DNA of 64,000 nt from Chytridium lagenaria (lineage: Eukaryota > Chytridiomycota > Chytridiomycetes > Chytridiales > Chytridiaceae). Shown piece by piece: positions 1 to 11,141 of this stretch (position 1 is its first letter; every line of letters starts with the position of its first letter). The position numbers were made by a program, and so were the translations under genes. The DNA is taken from NCBI GenBank assembly GCA_025449115.1, contig JAHLKC010000049.1, positions 124,001 through 188,000 on the forward strand. The letters run 5' to 3'. The notes beneath the pieces are model-generated. The model saw only the letters and a list, made by a program, of their open reading frames with translations. It ran no database searches and was not told the DNA's origin.

Positions 1-349
1 CACATTGTTTTTGTTTTTTATTTAATTTATTTTATACATAGAAAATGACAATTATTTCAATCCACATTATTTCTTTAATCCACATTTTTCCTTAATTTTA
101 TTTATATTATATATTTTTTTTGTTTAATTAATAAACAACCGTCATCCACATTCAATCCACACTTTTGTCTTTTTCCCTTTTCTTCTATTATACTTTTCGT
201 ACCACTCTACAAGAAATGATTAAAAATGAAAAAAAAAAGATACTCAACCTAACGCAAAGCCCCCTTTATACCTTAAATCCATACCTGGTAACCTTGCACA
301 TGGACAAGAAGAAAAGCCCAAGAAAGTTAATTTGATTAATAAATGTAGT

Positions 350-960
350 ACATGACTGGTCGGAAATGGAGGAGGAGGTGGAGGAGGAGGAAGGAAGAGG
401 AGAATGGAACAGTTTCAAAGAGAGACAGGAAATGTACGCAACCCACTTTTAACCGATATAAAAAAGTAAAGGGTAGACTTTACTTACTACACTTTACAAG
501 AAAAGGCATGGTCGATACTCCAAGCTTTGATGTGGCCGAAACACCTCAACAGCAACGAGCGGTGAGTCTACAGTTCTTTTCAGGCATTGTCCAAGCGACA
601 TGGATGAACGGCCAACCATATCAGTCATCCATGCAGCCTTCACATGCAACCACCAAAACCCCTATCCTAACATCAACACTGAAAAATCACAGGCATCCGC
701 ACCCCGTACGCTAATACCACCCCCACGAACCTCAACTATCCCCAGATCTTTTGCAACCTCAAAACCACATCCCCCCTGTCACCGAAACTCCAAGCTTTGA
801 GATCTCGGAAACACCGTATCAAGCGGCAACGAGGTCACATGGAGAACACATACTGACGACTCCCGAGTTTTGAGGTGTCGGAAACACCGTTTCAAGTCAA
901 ATCGGTAGGTGTTGGATGTGGGTTGCAACCTATGCTGAAGATTGGATGTAGAATTGTTGG
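350..960 (+). repeat. Degenerate TP-x-F-[DE]-[VI]-[AS]-ETP coding-like repeats
   Basis: Three similar stretches lie near 514-543, 784-817 and 857-895. Each holds a variant of the DNA phrase ACTCC(A/C)(A/G)(G/A)(C/G)TTT(T)GA followed by GGAAACACC or GAAACACC. Translated, they give TPSFDVAETP, TPSFEISETP and a third copy readable as TPEF-EVSETP only across one frame break. They are on the same strand as the modular gene that follows and may be its 5' exons, but I cannot join them with confidence. Elsewhere in 1-350 I see only AT-rich DNA with homopolymer runs. Confidence 0.45.
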
Positions 961-1385
961 AAATCGAACTGCGGGAAGGCGGTCCGCGACTTCCAAGATC
1001 AATGGACAGGTGGGTTTTTTTTTCTAATACTATAATGGTTTTCTAATACATGGGTATCAGTATAAGATGAATGTCGAGTATTCGTCTAATAGGAGTACAT
1101 GGAGACACGGAGGCCGGTGAGCTTCAACATAAAACAAAATGCACATATCAACATTGCTTAGGTAACAACCACTTGGCTCCAATCCCACCAAAATCAGCCC
1201 CTCAACCCCATCACGCAACCCACCTCCCAACCCCTCTACACCAAACCCTCATCCCGCGATGCAGACTCACCAAAGCGCATTGGCTTCTCATCGTCTTCCT
1301 CCTCTTAGGAACCGGGTCACCATCTACTGGGTGCTCCGCACGCACCCCTCTCATCGTCATCCACGACCCCAGTCCCTCCTTCAAC

Positions 1386-3911
1386 GAGAGTAGGGATGGT
1401 TGGGAATCACGCTGTGGAACCGATTTTTAGAATCATGGCGAGGGATGGACGGTGTTTGAGGATGAGGAGGCGAGGGGTCTGTGAATGTGAATGTGGTGGG
1501 GTTGGAGGTGTGTGAGGATGTGGAGGAACAGAGGTATCGGTTTGCGGTGATGGGGGAGGAGGGGAGTCTTCTTTCGTATAATCAACGGGTGGTGGGGATG
1601 CAGAATATTGGAACTTGGGAGTGTTTTATTGGTGGGGTGAGTCATTCCTTTGTTCATCCCTTCTTTTTTTGGTGCTGAATCTATGCAATAGGCTGGACCG
1701 CCGCTTATGAGAAACGCGACTGGGAATGAGAAATGCATTATTGAGGGGCCAGTGAAACTCCTGCTTTTGTGACGTCAAATACGACTTTGGAGTTGAATGA
1801 ATACCGCGTCGCGACGGTTGTGTCTTCCAATGCAAACTTGACGTTTGGGTAAGGAAGATGAAAAAAAAACAAAAACAACACATCCCGACTCCACTCTTTT
1901 ATTTACATGTTCTTTTTTTTAGACCTTGTGGAACGGAGAGTTTCATTTGGGATGGAAGTATGATTATCTGCCGTCGAGTACTTGTAAGTAATGCTCTGTT
2001 GTCCCTATTCTTAAAATTGTGACGATAACATCCTTTTGTCCCCATTCTTGAATTCTTTTGTGACGATAACTTACCTTTTGTCCCCTATTCTAAAAATTGT
2101 GACGATAACTTACGTTTTGTGTTTTTTAAGTGCCTGCAAAGAACGTCGGTTCCGCCTTAAAGCTGGGAACGGCAAATGTCTCGGTCAAACGTCCAACGAG
2201 GGCTATGAAATGGCGGATGCGTAGAAGACGATGGACAGATTTTTCGACGGGCTTTGGGAGGAAGCAAGGCGTTGGCGTTTGAGAACGTCAAGTATTATGT
2301 TTGCGTTGGGGTGAGTTTTTGACTTGGTTTTTTAATGTATTCTCGCGTTTTGTTTTTTTCTTAATTTTGTTGTTTTCATGGGGTTATTTTTTGGATGGGA
2401 GTCTCGGGTTGTGATTTTGCTGATGATTTTTAAATAGACCACTTCTAACCTCAAAAATCGTACCTCAAAGATGTTGGCTGAGTACATTCAACGTTGTGTA
2501 TGATGCTGGAAAATTGAGAATCAATAATCTTTGTCTAGGCTGGGATTTCAGCTTGAGGTATCTTTTCCATCCCTATTGCCTTTAACCATGTATTTTTGTA
2601 AGACTATGCTCCGACACCTCCTTCACCAACACCTCATGGGAAATCGACTACTTTACCCCCTCCACATCCTCATCACCATCCCCACCCACTCTCCCAACCT
2701 CCACCACGACCACGGCACCAACCCTACCGTCCTCTTCCCCAACGCCTACCCTCCAACCCTTGGGCACGATTGACCCTTGTTCCGGATCATTCAGGGGATG
2801 GTCGATGTTTGGAACAACGTGGAGATGCGATTGAACTTGGGAACTTGTGGAACGCAAGAGGCTCAACGGTTTCGGAGGACGGATGTGGAGGATCCGTATA
2901 TTCAGAATGTGGCGTCTTTGGCGATCGTTGTAGCGTTGGTAAATTGGTTCCTACACTTTTTTTTTTGGTGGGAAACGCTCTTATGTGTTTTTTTATTTGG
3001 GTGTGTAGAGTGGACCGGCGAAACGACGAAGGGTTGGGGTGAAAGTTGGTCAGCCTGGGAGAAATGATTGGGAGCTTACGATGAATACGACGTTGACGAT
3101 CACGATTCAGGAGTCGGCTAATCAGGATGATCTGTTATGCTTGTCGTCCGTTGACCTCTTTTTTGGGTATGTTTTTCGGTTATATAGTATTGTTTAATGG
3201 AGTGCATAGACCATGCCTTATGAATGAGGCTCAATTGAATTGGAGATACGATAACGTGCCAACTGAAATCAGTAAGTCTTTTATTTTATAATACTTGAGA
3301 TTCACTTCATCATCATCCCTAACCTTCTTTCCCCCCCCCCCTGGTCACACCCTAGTCCCTCAAAAGGACCACTATTTCCGTTTGAAGTCAGGCACAGGCC
3401 AATGTCTCCAACAACTCACCGACTTTCGGTACGCGCTCTTTGAATGCAGCAACGACGACCAACAAAAGTATCGACGCGAACTGAGTACCTCGGTTGACGG
3501 GATGATGACGATACAGAATGTTCGGTACATGGCTTTGATAGGCACGGTGAGACCCTTTTTTTTTTCTTGATTTTTGGTGACGACGAAAATTAAAAGAGAT
3601 GGTTTTTTGTAAAATGTAATGATGGTGTTTTGTTATGTTTGTTTTTAGGTGACGGATTCGCTGGGACGTGTGGGACTTAGACCGACATCGTGGGGTTCGT
3701 ATTTGGTGTTTGAGGATGGGTTGATGAGGGATATGTATCCTGGTAGAAGGGGATTGTGGTGTTTGACGGCAAGCTTGATCATAGAGTAAGCAATTATTTT
3801 TTTATATTTATTTTTTTGCATTTTTTTTTAATAATTCTTGTTTATTTTATTTTTAGACCGTGTGTACGGTCCCAGAACGCGACGATAAGCTGGAGCCTTG
3901 ATTACCTGTGA
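1386..3911 (+). CDS. Four-module secreted-type protein with ricin-B-like repeats
   Basis: I do not recognise a named family. Four related modules follow one another, each spread over two to three small exons. Module starts are alike: FRIMARDGRCLR (about 1427), FRLKAGNGKCLG (about 2148), FRIIQGDGRCLEQ (about 2778, across a frame break) and FRLKSGTGQCLQQ (about 3376). Module ends are alike too: a Cys, six to nine residues, then W-x-(Y/L)-D, as in PCLMNEAQLNWRYD (about 3212) and PCVRSQNATISWSLDYL at the stop (3909-3911). Pro/Ser/Thr-rich linkers separate modules, clearest at 2670-2770. The phrase F-R-(I/L)-x-x-G-x-G-x-C-L is reminiscent of ricin-B-type beta-trefoil lectin repeats, but the typical QxW is not conserved. 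A hydrophobic run near 1290-1325 might be a signal peptide or anchor. The start is unresolved and exons could extend upstream. No catalytic domain is seen. Confidence 0.5.
1998..2122 (+). repeat. Three-copy ~40-bp tandem repeat inside an intron
   Basis: The unit TTTTGTCCCC(A/T)ATTCT followed by TTGTGACGATAAC occurs three times in succession between about 1998 and 2122, with small length differences. It sits in the intron between the exon ending near 1984 (donor GTAAGT) and the exon beginning near 2131. It is therefore an intronic minisatellite expansion and makes this intron longer than its neighbours. Confidence 0.8.
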
Positions 3912-3926
3912 AGATGTATTCCAGTA

Positions 3927-3988
3927 GTGAGTGGGATGGGATGGATGGGATGAATGGGATGGATGGATGGGATGAATGGGATGGGTGA
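3927..3988 (+). repeat. GGATG/GGATGAATG microsatellite
   Basis: A run of GGGAT, GGATG and GAATGGGAT units fills about 60 bp just downstream of the stop codon of the modular gene. It lies in the presumed 3' untranslated region. No other function is visible. Confidence 0.85.
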
Positions 3989-4700
3989 TAGTAATTCTTT
4001 TTCAAGTTTGTTCCAAACACATAGCACCCACCTCATATGATGCATGTACCCTATCCATGTATTAATCTATCAATCTATGTATTCAATCAATGTATTTTAC
4101 TCTTTGTCACTGTTTAATAGTAAGAATAGTTAGTACAATATCATATAATAGTACAATATCATATTGAGTATGATGAGAGTGGAGTGAGTGAGTTGATATG
4201 GCGAATCATGACAATTATTATTATTAAAATAGATACATATTGTATAATAAACATATAACGTCATTTCTCTTATATATAATCATCTTTGAGGGTTGCTGTT
4301 TATTTACTCTATGTGACTGTGTGTGTCACACTTGCTGTTTATTTATTATTAACAATTTAATTAGATTAAATAATAACCCGATTACTTGCCGATACTATAC
4401 ATACTATTTTACTGTCTATTACCAGTCAGGTGCATTCATTCATTACCCCGACTTTCCCCGTTAACCGGCAGCATGCATTCGGAGTGGAACGGAACGGAAT
4501 GTAATTAATGTAATTAATTAATTAATTAATTGAAAAAGTGTCACTCACTCAGACATATGATATTGAATTATTTATTTAATTAATTATTTTATTTTATTTA
4601 TTATCCCGATACTCTCCGATCGTTACACACTACCGTCTCATTATTCTCTTCCGTTCGTCACCGGGGGGGGGCTGCCTCACTTTGAAACAATTCTCTCACA
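3989..4700. other. AT-rich intergenic spacer
   Basis: No gene is recognised in this roughly 700-bp stretch. It contains a short direct duplication of AGTACAATATCATAT (about 4133-4170), an (AATT)n microsatellite at about 4500-4530, and long A/T tracts. Short reading frames here are low-complexity and lack recognisable residues. It separates the accessory gene from the PEP carboxykinase promoter. Confidence 0.6.
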
Positions 4701-4717
4701 TCCTGGGAATTTTTCTC

Positions 4718-4831
4718 TATAAAACCAACTCTCCCATTCATCCCATTCCCCCCCAATCCCTTTCATCCAAACCACCCCCATCAACCAACCACCACCACCA
4801 CCCCACCCACCCACATCAACCAATCTACAAT
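4718..4831 (+). promoter_or_regulatory. TATA box and pyrimidine/C-rich leader of PEP carboxykinase
   Basis: TATAAAA lies at 4718-4724, about 110 bp before the ATG at 4832. It is followed by a strongly C-rich leader (CCACCACCACC, CCCACCCACCC) ending in CTACAATATG. TATA plus a C/pyrimidine-rich leader is typical of highly expressed fungal genes, which suits a gluconeogenic enzyme. The transcription start is inferred, not seen. Confidence 0.5.
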
Positions 4832-7020
4832 ATGCCTGAACGTCGCGGTGCAAACGATGTCGAGGTCCACGATGACATTCACGATGCTCTCTACACCATT
4901 GCCCACTTTGACTACTCCAAGCCCATCATTCACAATGGTGAGTTCTTTTCTATAAGCGTGTTTTCGCGTTAGTTTTGTCGTCATGGGGTTATGATCTGGA
5001 GAGGTTGAGATCATGGTCATGATGGCAGTAGTGTTGATGATGTGTTGGTGAACTTGTTGCTCATCACTTTTATCACTTTACATACTCGCTATTGATCTGT
5101 CAACAATCGGTTCTTTTTCTTTGTTGATCTACTCCCCCTCACACCGACTAGACTTCCCACGCCTTTGATCATTTGATCATGTCCAATTCCTTTTTGTAAA
5201 CACGCGTTTCTCACACCTTTCTTTCTTTCTTTTTTTTTTTTGACGGATAATTATAGCAAGCATCCCCGTTCTTTACGAGGAGGCTTCTTGAGCACGAGGC
5301 TGGTACCGCTCTCGTCTCCTCTGGTGCCCTTGCTCTCAACTCTGGTGCCAAGAAGGGAAGGTCGCCCAAGGACAAGCGTATTGTCGATGAGCCCGACTCT
5401 ACCAACAACGTTTGGGTGAGTACTTTGACTAGGATCTTTTGAGTTTTTACCACCAGTTCTATCGTTGCTATGATTACATTTACCACCCATACTCCTACTC
5501 TCACCACCTTTCTAACCTCCTTTTCTTCCTAAAACCTTAGTGGGGGACCCGTCAACATCAAGATGAACGAAAACTCTTTCATGGTCAACCGCGAGCGCGC
5601 CATCGACTACCTCAACACCCGTGAGCGTCTCTACGTCTTTGACGGTTTTGCCGGCTGGGGACCCCAAGTACCGCATCAAGGTCCGTGTCATCTGGCGCCC
5701 GTGCCTACCACGCCCTCTTTAATGCGCAACATGCTCATCAGACCCACTGATGAGGAGCTTGCCAGCTTTGGAGAGCCTGATTTCACCATCTTTAACGCTG
5801 GAGAGTTCCCTGCCAACCGTTTCACCACTGGCATGACTTCCACCACCAGTGTGTCGGTCAACTTTGCGAGGAAGGAGATGATCATTCTTGGTACCCAGTA
5901 CGCTGGAGAGATGAAGAAGGGAATTTGTAAGTGACTACTCTCCTACTTTTCTACGCTTTTGTTCTTCATTCATTATTCCTAATCTTATACCTTATATATC
6001 TTTTCTTACTCTTCCTCAATTTTTTTTCTACAGTCACTGTCATGCACTACCTTATGCCCAAGGCTGGCGTCCTCTCCCTCCACTCCTCCGCCAACGAGGG
6101 CCCCGCCGGTGACGTCTCCCTCTTCTTTGGTCTCTCTGGTACCGGCAAGACCACCCTCTCCGCCGACCCCCACCGTTTCCTCATTGGTGACGACGAGCAC
6201 TGCTGGTCCGACGACGGCATCTTCAACATTGAAGGTGGCTGCTACGCCAAGTGCATTGACCTCTCTGCCGAAAAGGAGCCCGAAATCTCTCTCTGCCATT
6301 CGTTTCGGCTCTGTCGTTGAGAACGTGGTGTACGACCCCAACACCCGCGTCATTGACTTTACCGACTCGACCCTCACCGAGAACACGCGTTGCGCTTACC
6401 CCATTGAGTACATTCCCAACGCCAAGATCCCCTGTCTCGGTGGTCACCCCAAAAACATTATCCTCCTCACCTGCGACGCCTTTGGTGTCCTCCCCCCGTC
6501 TCTAAACTCACCCCAGAGCAAGTCTCTTACCACTTTATCTCTGGTACACTGCCAAGATTGCCGGCACCGAAGACGGTGTCACAGAACCCCAAGCCACCTT
6601 TTCAACCTGTTTTGGAGCCCCCTTCCTCGTCTGGCATCCCACCAAATACGCGTCCATGCTCGCAGACAAGATGGCGCACCACCAATCCTCTGCCTGGCTC
6701 ATCAACACGGGTTGGAACGGAGGCGCCTATGGTTCCGGTAAACGTATCTCGCTCAAGTATTCTCGAGCCATCATTGATGCCATTCATTCTGGAGAATTGG
6801 ATAAGGCAGAGTTTGAGACTTACCCTATCTTTGGGTTGAGTATTCCGAAAGCTGTTACGGGCGTTCCTGCCGATGTGTTGAACCCAAGAAGGCTTGGTTG
6901 GGAACACCTGAGAGCTTTACTGCTACCGTGGAGAAGTTGGCGTCCCTCTTTGTGGAGAACTTTAAAGATTACGCGGATAAGGCGGATGCTAAAGTCTTGG
7001 CTGCTGGACCCAAGATCTAA
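4832..7020 (+). CDS. PCK1: Phosphoenolpyruvate carboxykinase (ATP)
   Basis: Converts oxaloacetate and ATP to phosphoenolpyruvate, ADP and CO2, the committed cytosolic step of gluconeogenesis. The ATP-type family is recognised from end to end: N-terminal [12 protein letters not shown], the RSPKDKR and NMLIRPT segments, the P-loop [14 protein letters not shown] (about 6130) and the metal site [14 protein letters not shown] (about 6177). Then come the substrate-binding CLGGHPKNI, the GAPFLVWHP segment and a C-terminal Lys-rich tail ending GPKI. Four exons are visible: 4832-4935, about 5256-5415, about 5541-5925 and about 6034-7020. The start is the first ATG after the TATA box. Single-base indels break the frame near 5660, 5693, 5722, 6290, 6500 and 6883, yet conserved residues continue immediately in the next frame. 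The three changes near 5660-5722 are all insertions and together restore the frame. A decayed pseudogene would not keep residues this well, so I treat it as intact with assembly errors. Confidence 0.95.
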
Positions 7021-8424
7021 ATCCCCTCCCCCCCATTCATTCCCCCCCCCTTTTTTTTTTAGAATACCGATGTTCTCCTTCCTCATGTTTTGTTTGTTTG
7101 TATTGTCATGTCATTGTTTTTTGTTTTTTTTGTCCGTCTCTTTTTTTATTCCCCCAACATCCTTATTCCACAAAAAACTTTTTTTTCTTTTTCGCGTGGT
7201 TTAGGTGTTTTTTTTGCTGTTGAGGCTCACACCTTTTTTTTTACTTCTCTTTGTTAGGGAAATGACGAATTTTTGTTTTTACGCCATGGGTCTTTTTTTT
7301 TTTTTCGGTTTGGAAAAAAAAAAAATGAATAAATTATATGAGTATTGAGTCCACATTTATCGTGTTTTCGTCAAAAGTCTACTATAAAATTTCAAAGGCA
7401 TCAATAGCGTCAAGCGAATGCTGCGTGGGCTTTGTTTGAACGCGGGTTTTATTATTTAGCACACTCTCGGTTTTTTCTGGTTTGTGATTGTTTGTGGAAT
7501 AACAGAGAAGAAACAAATACTGTAATGAAACAGGTAACGAGCTACAAAGTTCGTGAAAGCACTTCATCGGTATACGAAAACTACTCTATACATTGTGTTT
7601 AAATGATTGACCTCGGAAATCATCACTTTCCGTATTTGATTTTTACAGCAAGAACGAGAAAAGGTGGGGGCGTTTCGCATGTTGTGGGGAAATCGAGCAG
7701 TTTTTTTTTCTCGCTTGTGTAAATGAACATGCGAAAAGAATCTACATTTTTATGAGATTGATTCTGCACCAAAAAAAAATAATTCAGATAGATGTACAGG
7801 ACATGTTTTAAGAGAACAAGAACGTTGCGTTCATAAATCTACCGTCAATGTCAAGATGAAGACCTGTCACCCTCAATTCGGGTCGTGAAAACGTGCACCG
7901 ATCGCGTGTGGTTGTAAAATGTCTTTTGATGGACGGTAAGACTTTACTTTTTTGGTGATGATACGTTTTCTCGTATATCCACGTCATGCATCCTTCATCT
8001 TCACACCACCCCCTCACTCATGAAAACATTCCAATAATAATATTATATGTATATAGAAATAGAACCCTCGACATAAAAAAAACAAAACAAAAAACTCAAA
8101 TCTAGACACCCCTCTCTAGGAGGATGCTACGGACATAGGCATGGATGGACATTGAAAAGGATTCACAAAACATTCGAAAACACGAAAAAAAAAAAGGTAT
8201 ATAAAAGATACGGGCACCATCAAAAAAAAACCAGCGTGATTCAAAAAAAAACAAAGAAAAAAAGAAAAAGGATGTGGGTTAAAAGAAAAATCACCTTTCA
8301 ATTTGACCAAAGAGAAAAACAAAAACAAAAGCATGTAAAGTAAATGGATTCCAGTGTTCGAAAATAATAATAATAAAGGTTTGCGCAAGGACTTGTTTTT
8401 CAGTCTTGATTTTTTTTTTCCTCA
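7021..8424. other. Non-coding interval between PEPCK and CDC25 3' ends
   Basis: About 1.4 kb with no recognisable gene. It holds poly-T tracts (about 7045, 7290), an AATAAA-type signal near 7328, and poly-A tracts (about 8180-8265). The flanking genes converge on it, so it should carry both 3' untranslated regions. Short frames such as the minus-strand one at 8116-8388 are built of homopolymer codons and do not look like proteins. I see nothing else. Confidence 0.6.
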
Positions 8425-10800
8425 TCACGTCCTCAAGAATCCCGTCGAGTAACACCTCTTAAACTCTGTGCGGAGCATCGAAGTGTATTTTTTCAAATCT
8501 TCCTTGTACCTCTCGTCCTTCATCTCAATATACGTTTGAGGTGTACAGTGAGTCTTAAACAAGGTAACGTTAGAAAAAAAATCCAAAAAACTCCACGCAA
8601 AATAAAAAATCAGGCAGGCAGTGGTGGATGGGAATAAATTCAAATTGATGAATTCACTCAAAAAAGTAAACTCCCCTTGCGGTATTGAAAAAGAAAACCA
8701 TCACTAAAAAAAAGTATCAGACTCACCCCACCACTCTCCAAAAAACTCCTTATACCCTCCCTGCAAAATGTACACATTCGGGTAATCCAAAAACGGATAC
8801 CGATCCATATTCAGATTTCGATCATGATTTCGCAATGACAGTGCCCTAATCCCATGAATCAGCTACAGTTGACAGACAAAACGAGAGAGGGGGAACAGAA
8901 AACGGCATACATTCTAGGCGCTCGTTGGACGGAAAATTCGCAATGGAAAACAATAATGGTTCGATTTGTAGGCACGCTGGGCGGGTTAAAATGTGTTGGT
9001 GAGATCGGCCGTTGCGTAATGTTTTTCGCGCCGCGGATGTGACCACCAGCGTATTCGTAGGGCTATAATTTATAAGGTCATAATGTGAGTTAAGATGATT
9101 AGAGGCTATTTATAGGAGCTCCTTTAATATTAGGTTCGTAGTATTGCTCCAGTGCTTATCCTTATTCCTAAGCTTCCCTTTCTTTCACAATATCTTTTTT
9201 ATCATAAATCCACCCCAGTTACAAAAAAAAAAAAAAAGAAAAAAAAAAAAAAAAGGGAACGGGCCGCGTCAAAGAAGGCCACACAATAAGGGAGAAATAC
9301 TGGCAGGAGGAAACTTACGTATCGGCAATCAATGATATGAAACTCGTCGCAAATGTCGCTAAAACCACCGTCCATCAAGCTTTTGAGCTAATGATAAAGA
9401 AATACCAACCACAAAAGGAAAAAAGTTAGCTAATACTATAAACAATACAGAGGGTAAAAAGAAAATAAAATATGTATGCAAATGACAGCACAAAATAAAA
9501 TTTGGGAGTGAGGGAAAAAAAAATAAGATAAAGTTGTACCGTATCAGGTGTAATCCTCTTCAACGCATCCCTTTCCACAACCGTATGCGGCAACTCCCCC
9601 TTACTTCCATCTCCCCCACAGCCAGTAACAGGCGAACAAACTTCCGCCTCCCCCAAACCATCTCAGCGCACCCACCCTCTCCCACCGTCCTCCGTATCTT
9701 GATCGGCGGCGGCCTGACCATCTTCTTGGACGATACCATCGAAAACGACAAGCTTCGACTGAACCCTTTGTCACAATCAATGTTCATGGGTGATCCTATG
9801 GCCGTCGCGTCATCATCCTCGTCGTCGATAACGGGATAGGCGGTGTCGTTGGGCGGCGGTATGGGTAACGACAGGTCTGTCCCGCTTTTTCGAAAACTGG
9901 GAGGGAGGGCTTGTATCAATCTAAGCGAGAACCGTGATTAATACGTTGGAAACATTATATGCGCGTACTGTGATGTCCAGGACGGAGCGTGGAGGGGCGG
10001 AGGGTTTTGCAATCCCGACTCGACGTTGGTTCCAGTGGGATGTTCCGGGTTGACCCGGACTTGGTTTTAATGGGTGGGGCTTGCGAGGGATGAGAGGGGG
10101 GCGTGCTACGCCGAACCCTGACTTGAAGGATGTGATGGAAGGTTTGATGGATTTAAACGAAAACAAGGATTCCGAGGTACTATATATACAAACGCGTCAG
10201 TTTGACAATCCACGAGATAGAAAGGGAGACAGAGTGAAGAATGATGGTGTGTTGAAGAGAGTTGGGGGTAAGTGAAAAGTGAATGCTCACTGAAGGTCGT
10301 CCGAGACCAATGGACCATCACGAGTGGGTGAACAGGAGGGGGACTTGGATCTCTCGAGTCTTGCTGCGCAGGTTGCGACTCTTGTGAATGGTCTTGCGGG
10401 CTTGGTTTGGAAAAGAAAAGGGTTGGGAGGGGGTGCAGAGTCTTCAGAGAACAACCGCCTTCTCGGACACGCACTGAAACCAACAAGACATTAGCACTCA
10501 TCCACAAACACTCCAATATTCAAAACAACAATAGACAGTGGAAAGTAGTAGAGAAAGAGGGAGATTTGCTTTGGCGGTAAAGTATGGTAAAAAGGAGAGA
10601 GAGATCGGTTGATGTGTTGAAGGGGGCAGTTGGAGCAAGGGTTTGTTTTACCTCTCGGACACTGTCAAAGACTCATCTAGATCCACGGCAAGGGCACCCA
10701 TGGGTGAAACGTTTTTCTTTGGCATCTCCAAAGGAGTAGCAGCGACCCCATTGACGGGCGACGAGAAGTAGACGGCGCCAAGGCCTCCGGACGACAGCAT
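8425..10800 (-). CDS. CDC25: M-phase inducer phosphatase CDC25
   Basis: Dual-specificity phosphatase that removes inhibitory phosphates from the cyclin-dependent kinase at mitotic entry. The C-terminal rhodanese-type catalytic domain is clear: KRITPDTV (about 9560), FHIIDCRY (about 9330), EYAGGHIRGAKNIT (about 9040), the HCX5R loop HCEFSVQRAPRM with catalytic Cys (about 8910-8945), and YPNVYILQGGYKEFFGEW (about 8760). The protein ends RCYSTGFLRT. The N-terminal half is a Ser/Pro-rich regulatory region in several exons, with motifs such as RRRLFSEDSAP, SFKSIKPSI and SRSLSFSM, typical of CDK- or checkpoint-kinase-regulated stretches. The start is taken at the ATG at 10798-10800, which begins MLSSGGLGAVYF. 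An earlier exon cannot be excluded because an AG acceptor lies just before it. An intron near 9220-9255 holds a long A tract, and a frame break lies near 9700. Confidence 0.9.
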
Positions 10801-11141
10801 CCGTCTGAATTGTGAAATAAAATGAAATCCCTAAATCTTTTGTTTTGAAAAAGAGGGACAGGACAAAAAAAGGGACAATTTTTGTAGGAACAGGATCAGA
10901 ACAGGATGCTGTGGGGGGGCTGATTGACGCGTTTTCATTTGAGACTGGGTGTTGGACTAGATGGGAAAGGGTCATTAACTTCTCCTTCCCATGTAATACG
11001 CTGCGCCTTGCAAGTCTCCGTGGGTGGACACGCATGTATGCCTTCGCCTCTTTCTTAGAATCAACCCTTCCCCCATCTTCTTTTCGTTGACAAAGGGCTC
11101 AAATATCATTGAAATGCGTGCAAGGCTCCAAAGGTCTAAAT
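10801..11141. other. Short spacer upstream of CDC25, downstream of PMT2
   Basis: About 340 bp between the CDC25 start and the mannosyltransferase stop, both genes on the minus strand. It should hold the CDC25 promoter and the mannosyltransferase 3' end. No gene is recognised and no clear TATA box is seen. Confidence 0.5.

Noticed and set aside
1386..3911. A ricin-type toxin
   Set aside because: Only lectin-like repeat modules are suggested. No ribosome-inactivating chain or other toxic domain is visible.
4832..7020. PEP carboxykinase as a pseudogene
   Set aside because: All catalytic motifs are intact and frames change only by single bases, with conservation resuming at once. That pattern fits consensus errors better than decay.
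8116..8388. A minus-strand hydrophobic frame (FFFLNHAGFF, LYMLLFLFFS)
   Set aside because: It comes from poly-A/T tracts in the non-coding interval after CDC25 and has no family resemblance or splice context.
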